Made by a program: the position numbers and the translations under genes. 64,000 bases of DNA. Source: Chlorobaculum sp. 24CR (GTDB lineage: Bacteria; Bacteroidota; Chlorobiia; Chlorobiales; Chlorobiaceae). The notes under the pieces were generated by a model. That model made no database searches, was not told where the DNA came from, and saw only the letters and a list, made by a program, of their open reading frames with translations. How positions within the stretch are numbered: position 1 is the first letter of the stretch; each line of letters starts with the position of its first letter. Location: NCBI RefSeq assembly GCF_004118635.1, contig NZ_SDGU01000009.1:1-64000 (forward strand), given 5' to 3'. This document shows, one piece after another, positions 11,397 to 20,055 of the stretch.

Positions 11397-11813
11397 TCAA
11401 TGCACCCCGATCTTGCTGATCTTCCTTATGACGGCATTGCCATTCAACGGTTTGTAAATCAGCACCATCGCCGGATACCAGTCCGTGCCGGGATAGACCA
11501 CTCTTGCATTGCAGAAAAATTCGTAGTTCATGCCTGCAACCACCTGTTTTCTGACAACGAGAGGTTCATAACCCACCCCGGCAAGACCAGCCATGGTCTC
11601 CTTGAATACTGCCCGATCCGGGGATAACAGCATTTCAAACTTCGACCAGCCACCCGGTTTTGCAACCTCCTTGGCAACCATCTTCGCGGATGCCGGACTG
11701 GTTACCGCCTTTTTCGAAACTGCTGGTGATGAATCCGCAGCAAACGATGCGCTACTGAAAAAAACACTCATCGCAAGCACGATAACGAGAGCTGGAACAA
11801 ATCTCTGTTTCAT
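11397..11813 (-). CDS. Small secreted protein with a cystatin-like QVVAG motif
   Basis: This 138-residue protein begins with a clear signal peptide (VPALVIVLAMSVFFSSASFA). After a Ser/Ala/Lys linker, a ~75-residue C-terminal domain contains GVGYEPLVVRKQVVAGMNY, which carries the Q-x-V-x-G signature of cystatin-type folds, followed by beta-strand-like segments (YEFFCNARVVYPG, YPAMVLIYKPL). It is probably periplasmic or extracellular. Protease inhibition is only a guess from the motif. The gene is its own unit, with its own terminator. I do not recognise a named orthologue. Confidence 0.75.
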   Translation of the reverse strand: MKQRFVPALVIVLAMSVFFSSASFAADSSPAVSKKAVTSPASAKMVAKEVAKPGGWSKFEMLLSPDRAVFKETMAGLAGVGYEPLVVRKQVVAGMNYEFFCNARVVYPGTDWYPAMVLIYKPLNGNAVIRKISKIGVH

Positions 11814-12022
11814 TGCGGTCTGCCTTTGTTTTTGGTTAATAAACCCTTACGTCCCATCCGGTTCAAAAGCACCGATTCGCCCTGGCGCGCGTTGTAAAAC
11901 ACCGCGTGATCGAATGTTGAGTGGCGGCTGCGCTTCGGGAAGTTGTCGAGAAGAGAAAATCAGGCCCGAATACCCCTCCGTTTTCTGCAAAAGAAAAAAG
12001 TAGCTCTTTTCCGCTTTGTTTT

Positions 12023-12607
12023 TCAGAGAAATGAAATCTTTTTCCCAAGCGCCAGTTCGAGACGGGCCATGTAGTCGTCGTGGGGAATTTCAATCGCGCC
12101 GAGGCGTTCGAGATGGGGGTTCATGATCTGGGCGTCGAGCAGGAGATAGCCCTTCCGCCGGAGATGGGCCGCCAGCCAGGCGAACGCGACTTTCGAGGCG
12201 TTGGGACGAACAAAAAACATCGACTCGCCGAAAAAGGCCCCGCCCATCGCGATGCCGTACAGCCCTCCGGCAAGCTTACCGTTCTCCCAGCTCTCGACGC
12301 TGTGCGCCAGGCCGAGACGATACAGCTTGAGGAACACCTCGATGATCTCCTCGGAGAGCCAGGTCTCCTGTTCGGTCGCGCGCGGCAGCGAGCAGGAGCG
12401 GATCACCCGCTCGAAGGCCGAGTCGATCTTGATGGTGAAACGCTCTTCGCCGATGGCGTGGCGGAGACTCCGCGACGGGCGGAAAAGGTCGAGCGGCACC
12501 ACGGCTCGCTGGTAGGGCTGGCACCAGCTCACCGTCCCCTCGCGGGAGTCGGCCATCGGAAAAAAGCCGTGCCGGTAGGCGCGCAGAATATCCTCGACTT
12601 TTATCAT
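12023..12607 (-). CDS. aat: Leucyl/phenylalanyl-tRNA-protein transferase Aat
   Basis: Aat transfers Leu or Phe from tRNA to N-terminal Lys/Arg of proteins, marking them for Clp degradation (N-end rule). Typical blocks are GFFPMAD, WCQPYQRAVVPLD, SWENGKLAGGLYGIAMGGAFFGESMF, and DAQIMNPHLERLGA. The ATG at 12607 (MIKVEDILRAYR) lies seven bases past the stop of the nitroreductase gene, which suggests translational coupling. A longer in-frame start at 12631 would overlap that gene. The length of 194 residues is normal. Third gene of a three-gene cluster. Confidence 0.93.
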   Translation of the reverse strand: MIKVEDILRAYRHGFFPMADSREGTVSWCQPYQRAVVPLDLFRPSRSLRHAIGEERFTIKIDSAFERVIRSCSLPRATEQETWLSEEIIEVFLKLYRLGLAHSVESWENGKLAGGLYGIAMGGAFFGESMFFVRPNASKVAFAWLAAHLRRKGYLLLDAQIMNPHLERLGAIEIPHDDYMARLELALGKKISFL

Positions 12608-12614
12608 GCTCCGC

Positions 12615-13211
12615 TTACCTGCGTTCACCAAGTTGCTCCGCCGTTACGAGCAATTCATCGACCCGCCGCTTCGGCACGTGGTGGATGCCGTGCTTGTCGC
12701 GCCAGTAGCGGACGCTGCCGCCCGGCTTGATCTGGTCGATCACCACCGTCTCGGCGGGCTTGCCGAGCGCGAGCACCAGCAGCACCGTCCAGGCGTCGGG
12801 AATGCCAAGCTCGCCCGCGAGCCGCTCGCGGTCGATGGCGGCGACGATGCAGCCGCCCAGCTCCTTTTCAGCCGCGCCAAGCAGAATGGTCTGCGCCGCG
12901 ATACCGCTGTCGCAAGCCGCGTCCGCCGCATCCTCATTGCGGCACAGCACGACGAGACCGGCGACCGGACGCTCGCCCGGCTCCGGCCCCGGCCACTCCG
13001 CCAGATACCCGGCCCACTTCAGGCACGGGAAAACCTTGTCGAGCATCTCGCCGCCCGTGACCGGCAGAAAGCGCAACGACTGCCGGTTGGCCGCCGACGG
13101 CGTGTAACACGCCAACTCCGCCAGCTCGCGGAGCGTTCCGTCGCTCACCGCGACGCCCTCGTCGAAACGCCGGATGCTGCGGCTCCGGGTCACCAGCTCC
13201 CTGAACTTCAT
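12615..13211 (-). CDS. Nitroreductase-family flavoprotein
   Basis: This ~198-residue protein opens with MKFRELVTRSRSIRRFDE, the usual RSIRRF start of FMN-dependent nitroreductases, and continues with CYTPSAANRQSLRFLPV and a C-terminal region ending GIHHVPKRRVDE. The physiological substrate is unknown. I place the start at 13211, where ATG overlaps the glycosyltransferase stop by four bases (ATGA). The longer frame to 13295 lies inside the upstream gene. The gene is co-transcribed between the glycosyltransferase gene and aat. Confidence 0.85.
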   Translation of the reverse strand: MKFRELVTRSRSIRRFDEGVAVSDGTLRELAELACYTPSAANRQSLRFLPVTGGEMLDKVFPCLKWAGYLAEWPGPEPGERPVAGLVVLCRNEDAADAACDSGIAAQTILLGAAEKELGGCIVAAIDRERLAGELGIPDAWTVLLVLALGKPAETVVIDQIKPGGSVRYWRDKHGIHHVPKRRVDELLVTAEQLGERR

Positions 13212-14257
13212 GCTTTCGACTCCTCGCGACAGTGATCCTTCCAGGCGGCATCGGTGAAAACGCGCAGGTCGCTCCACCGGCCCGAAGCGATCCACTCGGC
13301 GATGTAATCGACCGTCCTGGAGTAGTTGAGCGGCTTACCCGGCGGCATATCGAGCCACTCCCTGAGCACATCGCCATCGAGCGTGTGCATCGACATGCCG
13401 TGACCAAGCTGCACCATCGCCAGCGCGTTGGACTCCTGCTCGATCTGCCCGTCGAGCGGCCTGAGCAGCATCTTCTTGCCGAGGTGCAGCGCCTCGCCCG
13501 GCAGCTCGAAGCCCGCATTGCAGACCACGCCGGAGCACTCCATAAGGTCGCGCAGGAACCCCTCCCGCGAGTAACCGCGAAACGACAGATGCCCCTCGTC
13601 ACGATCCTCCGTCACCTTGCCGTAAATGAAAAAGCGGTAAGCGTCGAAAGGCGTCAGGAATGCCGAAATATCTTCAACCTCCTCGAAAGGCAGATAAACC
13701 AGAATCTTCCGCGGATCCTCCGCTGGCCGGGCGGCGCGATAGAGCGTTTCGGGAATGACCGGCGGAAAGATCGGCTGGTTGAAGTGATCCCAATGCAACC
13801 CGGCGTTGTAACGGGCCGGAGCGAAGTTGAGCAGGGTATAGCGCTCGAACAGGCTGCCCCGCGCAATGGGAATGTGAAACGGAAAGGCGTACTGATGACC
13901 GAACCCAATGCTTACGATTCCCTTGAGCCGCGCGGCCATTGAAGTGACCGGCTCGAAGTCGGTGATCACCAGATCGACACAGGAGGTATCGAGCGAAAGA
14001 ACATCAGCCCAGAGACTGACGAAATCGAGCTGGAACATGGTCTCGATATAATTCATTTTTCCCCGGCGCGTCACCAGGGTGAACCCCTTGAGCACCGTGT
14101 AAGGCGCGAACACCTCGATCTCGCGCAGCTCCTCCTCCTTCCTGCCGCTGATAATCACCTCGACCTCGTGCCCATCCTCCTTGAGCTTCCTGACCAGCTC
14201 CCTGCTTCTGCTGATGTGGCCGTTCCCTGTTCCCTGAACGCCGAAAAGGATCTTCAT
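13208..14257 (-). CDS. Glycosyltransferase of the MJ1255/VC2487 family (TIGR00661-like)
   Basis: This 349-residue GT-B type protein begins with MKILFGVQGTGNGHISRSRE, the glycine-rich N-terminal loop of MurG-like transferases in the MJ1255/VC2487 group. The C-terminal sugar-nucleotide half shows CSGVVCNAGFELPGEALHLG, the expected donor-binding block. Donor and acceptor are unknown. It is the first gene of the cluster with nitroreductase and aat and overlaps the next gene by four bases. Its upstream region is shared with the divergent restriction-modification operon. Confidence 0.8.
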   Translation of the reverse strand: MKILFGVQGTGNGHISRSRELVRKLKEDGHEVEVIISGRKEEELREIEVFAPYTVLKGFTLVTRRGKMNYIETMFQLDFVSLWADVLSLDTSCVDLVITDFEPVTSMAARLKGIVSIGFGHQYAFPFHIPIARGSLFERYTLLNFAPARYNAGLHWDHFNQPIFPPVIPETLYRAARPAEDPRKILVYLPFEEVEDISAFLTPFDAYRFFIYGKVTEDRDEGHLSFRGYSREGFLRDLMECSGVVCNAGFELPGEALHLGKKMLLRPLDGQIEQESNALAMVQLGHGMSMHTLDGDVLREWLDMPPGKPLNYSRTVDYIAEWIASGRWSDLRVFTDAAWKDHCREESKA

Positions 14258-14499
14258 GCACTGCGTTGTTTAATACCTTCCACCGAACATCCCGTTGCCT
14301 GCCATAGCCCCGGAGGCGGATGTCAAGGTCTTAATATTACAATTATTACGGAAATATAGAACAGCTCGGCAATGCCGTAACGCAGTTGCAGCAAAGATCG
14401 GTCGCCGGTGCGAGAGAAGCGGGGAAAAGTGTTAGTTTACAAAGGCGCGGCCCGAAAGCCCGCGATGCCCGAAAGCAATCTTTTTCACGTTTTTTTTCG

Positions 14500-15381
14500 A
14501 TGGAAATCAAGACCGACATTCTTCTCGGCGACTGCAAGAAAGTTCTGAAAACGCTGCCAGATGAATCGGTGGATCTGGTCTTCACCTCGCCGCCCTATGC
14601 CGACCAGCGAAAAAAAACCTACGGCGGCATCCATCCCGACCAGTACGTCGAGTGGTTCCTGCCGATAGCCGCAGAGCTGAAACGGGTGCTCAAGCCCAGC
14701 GGAACCTTTGTGCTCAACATCAAGGAGAAGGTGGTCAACGGCGAGCGCAGCACCTACGTGATGGAGTTGATCCTCGAAATGCGGCGTCAGCAGGGGTGGC
14801 TCTGGACCGAGGAGTTCATCTGGCACAAGAAAAACTGCTACCCCGGCAAATGGCCCAACCGCTTCCGGGATTCGTGGGAGCGGCTCATCCAGTTCAACAA
14901 GGAGCGGCACTTCTCGATGTACCAGGAGGCGGTGATGGTGCCGATGGGCGACTGGTCGAAAACGCGCCTCAAGAATCTCAGCGAAACGGACAAGACCCGC
15001 GACGAATCGAAAGTCGGCAGTGGTTTCGGAAAGAACATCTCCAACTGGCTCCGGCGCGACATGGCTTACCCCGCCAACGTGCTGCACCTGGCCACCGAGT
15101 GCAACAACAAAAACCACAGCGCAGCCTTCCCGGAGGGATTGCCGGAGTGGTTCATCAAACTCTTCACCAAAGAGGGCGACACAGTGCTCGACCCCTTCAT
15201 GGGTTCAGGAACCACCAACGCCGTCGCCCAGCGGATGAAACGCCACTCCATCGGCATCGAAATCATGCCGGAGTATTGCGAGATGGTTGAACAGGAACTC
15301 AGGCCGGTAGAACTCTATCTGCTTGAAAAAAAGGACAGTTATGCCCCAACTGAACCTCAGCGACGTATCGACTTACGTTGA
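14500..15381 (+). CDS. Type II DNA methyltransferase (probable N4-cytosine, beta class)
   Basis: This ~293-residue methyltransferase has the catalytic motif TSPPY near the N-terminus and the AdoMet-binding motif DPFMGSGTTN near the C-terminus, the motif order of beta-class enzymes. The S-PPY form favours N4-cytosine methylation. The ATG at 14500 (MEIKTDILLGDC) is the best start; the frame is open upstream to 14386 without family sequence. The 3' end overlaps the restriction gene by about 41 bases, so the two form a tight operon. The recognition sequence cannot be read from the protein. Confidence 0.9.
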   Translation: MEIKTDILLGDCKKVLKTLPDESVDLVFTSPPYADQRKKTYGGIHPDQYVEWFLPIAAELKRVLKPSGTFVLNIKEKVVNGERSTYVMELILEMRRQQGWLWTEEFIWHKKNCYPGKWPNRFRDSWERLIQFNKERHFSMYQEAVMVPMGDWSKTRLKNLSETDKTRDESKVGSGFGKNISNWLRRDMAYPANVLHLATECNNKNHSAAFPEGLPEWFIKLFTKEGDTVLDPFMGSGTTNAVAQRMKRHSIGIEIMPEYCEMVEQELRPVELYLLEKKDSYAPTEPQRRIDLR

Positions 15382-16081
15382 AAACAACATTGGCGTTTTT
15401 CACCAGAAAAGAATCGCCAGCCTCGACAGCTTGCGCCTCTCGACGGTGCTGAAACGGAAAAACCCGTACCTGTTCAAGGCCAAGTACATGCAAACTGCCG
15501 AACAGATTGTGCGGGGACTGGTCGATGCTCACATCTCCTCGAACGAAGAGACCGTTTTCGGAGACTGGCTCGAAGGCTTGGCCATCTTCATCAATGAAAA
15601 AGTTTTCGGCGGCTGGAAATCGGGCATTCCTGGCATCGATCTCGAATTCGACCGGGATGGCTGCCGCTACATCGTGAGTATCAAATCCGGCCCGAACTGG
15701 GGCAACAGCGGCCAGATTAAAAAAATGACCGACAATTTCCGATCTGCGAAAAAAACGCTACGCACCAGCAATTCCGGAATACAGGTAATCGCAGTGAATG
15801 GCTGCTGTTACGGGCGAGACAGAAATCCGGACAAAGGCGACTATTTCAAATATTGCGGGCAGGATTTCTGGGCGTTCATCTCAGGGGATACCGAACTCTA
15901 CACGGAAATCATCGAGCCACTCGGCCACAATGCGCGTGAAAAAAATGAAGCGTTCCAAGAGTCCTACGCGCAGATGCTCAACCGGTTTACACTGGAGTTT
16001 GGCAATGAGTATTGCAGCGAACACGGAGCGATAGACTGGGCAAAGCTCGTGCGCTTCAATTCAGCAGCAGGCCGAACATAG
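15341..16081 (+). CDS. Type II restriction endonuclease (PmeII-like)
   Basis: This ~246-residue protein overlaps the methyltransferase gene. Its central segment GIDLEFDRDGCRYIVSIKSG, followed by PNWGNSGQ, matches restriction enzymes of the PmeII-like PD-(D/E)xK group. The acidic residue expected before x-Lys is Ser here (SIK), a substitution to note. The ATG at 15341 is preceded by AAGGAC; a TTG at 15323 would add six residues. Position and overlap support its role as the nuclease partner. The PmeII name rests on recognition of the IKSGPNWGN block. Confidence 0.78.
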   Translation: MPQLNLSDVSTYVENNIGVFHQKRIASLDSLRLSTVLKRKNPYLFKAKYMQTAEQIVRGLVDAHISSNEETVFGDWLEGLAIFINEKVFGGWKSGIPGIDLEFDRDGCRYIVSIKSGPNWGNSGQIKKMTDNFRSAKKTLRTSNSGIQVIAVNGCCYGRDRNPDKGDYFKYCGQDFWAFISGDTELYTEIIEPLGHNAREKNEAFQESYAQMLNRFTLEFGNEYCSEHGAIDWAKLVRFNSAAGRT

Positions 16082-16113
16082 CCTGAGTGGACGCGGTGGA
16101 CAAGAAATGAACA

Positions 16114-16131
16114 GCGCCGAAGCTTCGGCGC
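16114..16131. other. Perfect 18-bp palindrome between converging genes
   Basis: GCGCCGAAG/CTTCGGCGC forms a 9-bp stem without a loop, between the restriction endonuclease and helicase genes that converge here. No T run follows on either strand, so it is a weak terminator at best. Confidence 0.5.
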
Positions 16132-16145
16132 GTTAGCTGCTGTCT

Positions 16146-18392
16146 TCACCCCACCACTTTCAGATTGGCGTACTGCACCATCAGCGTTTTTTCTCCGGCG
16201 TTGCGGAAGTTGATCTTCACCTTCTGCTTCGCGCCAGCGCCTTGCACTTCGAGCACCACGCCGGGGCCGAAGATGGCGTGTTGCACTTTCGTGCCGACGC
16301 GGTACGCGCTTTTGGCCGCTCCGGTGGGGCGCGCCGCTCCGGCGGGCTTGACGGTCGGCACGTTGGCTGACGGGCGGCCTGGCTGCGGCCTGAGCGATGA
16401 GCCGAAGACCGGACGTCCGGCCATGGCTGTTGCGGCAACTTTCTGCGGGCTTTCGGAGAGCTTGCGGCCCCCTTCGGTGACGATGATGTCGGGGTCGATT
16501 TCGTTGATGAAGGTCGAGCGCAAACACATCTGCGGCTGGCCGTACATGTAGCGGCTCTGCGCCCACGAGAGGAAGAGCTTTTCGCGGGCGCGGGTGATCG
16601 CCACGTAAAAGAGCCGCCGCTCCTCCTCCACCTCGCTCGGCTCGTAGCTGTTGAGCGGAAAGAGCTTCTCCTCCATGCCGGTGACGAACACTACCGGAAA
16701 CTCCAGCCCTTTGGCGGCATGTACCGTCATGAGCGAGACGTAATTGTCCGACTCCTGCGTTTCGTCGTAGTCCGAGGCGAGCGAGATGGTCGAGAGGAAG
16801 TCGCCGAGCGAGGCCGACGAAGGGTTGTGGTCGGCGAAGTCCCGCGTCATGGAGAGCAGCTCTTGCAGGTTCTCGTGCCGGGCGAGCGACTCCGGCGTAT
16901 TCTCCTCCTTGAGCAGCGAGAGCAGGCCGGTCGTGTCGTAGAGCATCGAGAGCACGTCGTAGGCCGTGCTCGCTTCGGCCTGCTGGCGCATCGCCTCGAT
17001 GAGGCTCGCGAACTGCGCAAGCGCACGGGCGAGCCGCGCCTGGAATCCACCTTCGCCCGCACGCTTCACCGCGTCGTAGAGCGAAATATTCTGCTCCTCG
17101 GCGAACTCCTTCAACTTGTTGATGCTCACGTCGCCGATTTTGCGCGGCGGGAAGTTGATGACCCGCAGGAGCGACTCGCTGTCGCGGTCGTTCAGGACGA
17201 GCCGCATGTAGGCCACGGCGTCCTTGATCTCCTTGCGCTTGTAGAACGAGACGCTGCCGAAAATTTTGTAGGGAATGCGATTCTGGCGCATCACGTCCTC
17301 GATCACCCGCGACTGGGCGTTGGTGCGGTAGAAGATCGCGAAGGCGCGGTACTCGGCCCCGTTGGCGAGGCGAATCGAGCGGATGCTGTCGCCCACCTTT
17401 TCGGCCTCGCGCCGCTCGTTGTACGCCTCGATGAGCGTGATCGGCTCGCCCGTGCCGGCGTTGGCCACCAGCTCCTTTTTGATCTGGCGCTGGTTGCGGC
17501 TGATGACGTTGTTGGCCGCCTGCAAAATCGTCTTGGTGCTGCGGTAGTTATCGACCAGCTTGAAGAGCTGCGCGTCGCCGTAATCGTCGTTGAAGTTGAG
17601 CATATTGGAGATGTCCGCCCCGCGCCACGAGTAGATCGACTGCGCGTCGTCGCCCACGACGAAAATATTGCGGTGTTTGGCGGCGATCATCTTCGCCACG
17701 AGGTACTGCACCCGGTTGGTGTCCTGGTACTCGTCGATGAGCAGGTAGCGGAAGTACTCCTGCAATTGTTCGAGGACGGGCGGATGCTCGGTGAACAGTT
17801 CGATGGGCTTGATGAGCAGGTCGTCGAAGTCGAGCGCGTTGTTCTCGCGCAGCCGCTGCACGTAGCGCTCATAGACCAGCGCAATTTTCTGGTACTGGTC
17901 GTCGATGGCTTTGCGGTGGAACTCCGGCGGGAGGATGAAGTTGTTCTTCGACTTGCTGATGGCGGAGTGCACCAGGTTCACCGGCAGCGTTTCTGGCGAG
18001 AGGTTCAGCTCCTTCATGCACTGCTTGACGAGGCTCTTGCTGTCGTCGGCATCGAAGATCGAGAAGTTGCGGTCGTAGCCGATCAGATGGATGTAGCTGC
18101 GCAAAAGCCGCGCGAACACCGAGTGGAACGTGCCGATCCAGAGGCTGGAGGCGCTGCCCTGTTCGAGGATGCCGTCGATGCGGTGGCGCATCTCGCCCGC
18201 CGCCTTGTTGGTAAACGTCAGTGCGAGAATGTTTTGCGGCGAAACCCGTTGGTTGCGGATGAGGTGCGCGATGCGGAAGGTGATGACTCGCGTCTTGCCC
18301 GAACCCGCGCCCGCAAGCACCATCACGGGGCCTTCGGTAGCGAGGACGGCCTGGCGCTGGACGTCGTTGAGTTCCCGGAGAAAATCTGTCAA
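16146..18392 (-). CDS. UvrD/PcrA-type ATP-dependent DNA helicase
   Basis: This 748-residue superfamily 1 3'-5' helicase, for excision repair and recombination control, shows motif Q (LNDVQRQAVLA), Walker A AGAGSGKT, motif II LLIDEYQDTN, motif III VGDDAQSIYSWRGAD, motif V TVHAAKGLEFPVVFV and motif VI VAITRARE. The C-terminus has the Tudor-like tail of PcrA/UvrD (GTKVQHAIFGPGVVLEV). The length is normal for the family. Monocistronic; UvrD and PcrA cannot be told apart here. Confidence 0.95.
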   Translation of the reverse strand: MTDFLRELNDVQRQAVLATEGPVMVLAGAGSGKTRVITFRIAHLIRNQRVSPQNILALTFTNKAAGEMRHRIDGILEQGSASSLWIGTFHSVFARLLRSYIHLIGYDRNFSIFDADDSKSLVKQCMKELNLSPETLPVNLVHSAISKSKNNFILPPEFHRKAIDDQYQKIALVYERYVQRLRENNALDFDDLLIKPIELFTEHPPVLEQLQEYFRYLLIDEYQDTNRVQYLVAKMIAAKHRNIFVVGDDAQSIYSWRGADISNMLNFNDDYGDAQLFKLVDNYRSTKTILQAANNVISRNQRQIKKELVANAGTGEPITLIEAYNERREAEKVGDSIRSIRLANGAEYRAFAIFYRTNAQSRVIEDVMRQNRIPYKIFGSVSFYKRKEIKDAVAYMRLVLNDRDSESLLRVINFPPRKIGDVSINKLKEFAEEQNISLYDAVKRAGEGGFQARLARALAQFASLIEAMRQQAEASTAYDVLSMLYDTTGLLSLLKEENTPESLARHENLQELLSMTRDFADHNPSSASLGDFLSTISLASDYDETQESDNYVSLMTVHAAKGLEFPVVFVTGMEEKLFPLNSYEPSEVEEERRLFYVAITRAREKLFLSWAQSRYMYGQPQMCLRSTFINEIDPDIIVTEGGRKLSESPQKVAATAMAGRPVFGSSLRPQPGRPSANVPTVKPAGAARPTGAAKSAYRVGTKVQHAIFGPGVVLEVQGAGAKQKVKINFRNAGEKTLMVQYANLKVVG

Positions 18393-18539
18393 AGCTGCTC
18401 AAAATAAAAGGTTAGCGACCCGCGCTCCCGAAGGGGGATGGGAGGGCCGTCACAAAGCTCAGAAGAATTTCGCACATCCCGGCACGAATTACAAATGCGG
18501 GATTGGGTTGAGGGGGATTTGAAGGGCGGGGAGGATGGG

Positions 18540-19616
18540 TTAGCGCTTTTGCGATGATTGGAGTTGCTCGGTGATGCGCTTGATATTTCTTTCAGCGATC
18601 TGGAGCTGAATCCGCGCACCGATGCGTTTAAAAATCTCACGAGCCTGCTGCATAGACCGCAAAGCATCATCCAGCTTGCCTTGTTTCTCGTAAACAACGC
18701 CGATGTTGCAGAGGGCTGCTGCCTCGCCCAACGGGTTGCCGATCTTCCTGTCGATTTCAAGCGACTCCCGATACGATTGCAGCGCGGCTTCCAGCTTCCC
18801 TTGATTACGATACACAATACCGATGTTGCCGAGGGTTTGTGCCTCACCCAAAGAGTTGCCGATCTTCCTGTCGATTTCAAGCGACTGCTGATGCGATTGC
18901 AGCGCGGCTTCCAGCTTGCCTTGTTGACAGTACACAATACCGATATTGCCAAGAGCGTTTGCCTCGCCCAACGGGTTGCCGATCTTCCTGTCGATTTCCA
19001 GCGACTCCTGATGCGATTGCAGCGCGGCTTCCAGCTTGCCTTGATCTTGGTAAACGAGACCGATGCCGCCAAGAAAATTGCCTTCAAACGCTTCATCACC
19101 TTTTTTCCGTGCCAGTTGCAACCCGGCAAGATATGCTTGTTCGGCTTTCGGATAGTTTGAAATGTAATACCATGAAATACCGGCGTTCAGGTAGGCCGAC
19201 ATCGTTGGCAGCAGGTCGATCGATTTCTGGTAACTCTTTGCCGCATCCTCATATGAGCCGGGCTTGAAATCCGCTTCAGCCGCATCGAAAAAGCGCTTCG
19301 CCTTTGCTTTCAGCTCTGCGGCTGCATCCTCCAGCTCCCTGTCGAAACCCGATGCCGTCGCCTTCTGGAAAGCCTCTCCTTTTGGGCCTTGCGCCGTCTC
19401 GAATGCGGGTGGAACATCTTTTGTGATATTTACGACCAGAACGACGGCAAGCGAGAGCACCGTCGTAAAAAGAAGAGAAACCCGTTTTCCTTCAAGCTTC
19501 CGCAAAAAAGGGAATCGCTGGTGCTCGACGGTCGTAAAGCTCAACCCAAGCAGCAGGCCCGCGATGGCTGCCACGAAGGTGAACAGGTGCCCGAGCACGA
19601 TGAGCGCGACGTTCAT
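18540..19616 (-). CDS. Membrane-anchored TPR-repeat protein
   Basis: The likely start at 19616 gives about 358 residues. Two N-terminal membrane spans (VALIVLGHLFTFVAAIAGLL and a second near residues 55-75) precede a charged linker and then at least six tetratricopeptide repeats. The last repeats are 40-residue TPR_12-type units (GNIGIVYCQQGKLEAALQSH and close variants). It is a protein-protein interaction scaffold of unknown partner, probably with the TPR domain on one face of the membrane. Three central units are almost identical in DNA, showing recent duplication. Confidence 0.8.
   Translation of the reverse strand: MNVALIVLGHLFTFVAAIAGLLLGLSFTTVEHQRFPFLRKLEGKRVSLLFTTVLSLAVVLVVNITKDVPPAFETAQGPKGEAFQKATASGFDRELEDAAAELKAKAKRFFDAAEADFKPGSYEDAAKSYQKSIDLLPTMSAYLNAGISWYYISNYPKAEQAYLAGLQLARKKGDEAFEGNFLGGIGLVYQDQGKLEAALQSHQESLEIDRKIGNPLGEANALGNIGIVYCQQGKLEAALQSHQQSLEIDRKIGNSLGEAQTLGNIGIVYRNQGKLEAALQSYRESLEIDRKIGNPLGEAAALCNIGVVYEKQGKLDDALRSMQQAREIFKRIGARIQLQIAERNIKRITEQLQSSQKR
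18711..19070. repeat. Three tandem 120-bp repeats within the TPR gene
   Basis: The block GATCTTCCTGTCGATTTC recurs at 18741, 18861 and 18981, exactly 120 bases apart, and most bases between these points match. Each unit encodes one 40-residue TPR. Copy number may differ between strains. Confidence 0.9.
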
Positions 19617-19712
19617 GAGGTGAGTGAATTCGTCGGGTTTGCAGAGGCGAAAGGCTACTCTCAAAGTATCATCGAATACCCATCAAAACAACAGCCGTCA
19701 AATCCCCCCCTA

Positions 19713-19739
19713 AATCTTTTGCAATTTCCTTGCTACATT
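19713..19739 (+). promoter_or_regulatory. Putative extended -10 promoter of hicBA
   Basis: TGCTACATT (19731-19739) fits an extended -10 element (TG-N-TATAAT type). The 27-base block around it matches the block at 20795-20821 upstream of the GH13 gene at 23 of 27 positions. No good -35 box is seen. Confidence 0.4.
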
Positions 19740-19833
19740 GCTTCTCAAAGGCAACTCGCCGGATAACCAGTCAGCCTCGACCAATGCCATTACGCTGAGA
19801 AATCGATGATAACCCCATAAAAAAGAAACAGTT

Positions 19834-20055
19834 ATGACCAGGCAATTAACCGCGATCATTGAAAAGGAAGGCGACGGGTATGTGGCGCTTTGCCCGGAGG
19901 TCGATGTGGCGAGTCAGGGCGGGACTGTGGACGAAGCGCGAGCCAATCTGAAAGAGGCTCTGGAGCTGTTCTTTGAAACGGCATCGCCGGAAGAGATCAA
20001 GACTCGCGTTCATGACGAAGTCTATGTCACGCATGTGGAGGTGGCTGTTGGGTAA
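19834..20055 (+). CDS. hicB: HicB family antitoxin
   Basis: This 73-residue protein has the HicB partial RNase H fold: MTRQLTAIIEKEGDGYVALC at the start, then PEVDVASQGGTVDEARANLKEALEL, the conserved SxGxTxxEA block. The antitoxin normally binds and blocks HicA. In this short type the antitoxin gene precedes the toxin gene and no separate ribbon-helix-helix domain is visible. An 8-base overlap joins it to hicA. Autoregulation is expected from the family but not shown here. Confidence 0.9.
   Translation: MTRQLTAIIEKEGDGYVALCPEVDVASQGGTVDEARANLKEALELFFETASPEEIKTRVHDEVYVTHVEVAVG

Noticed and set aside
18711-19070. Regular repeats that could suggest a CRISPR array
   Set aside because: The 120-base units are continuous coding TPRs without spacers, and no cas genes are present.
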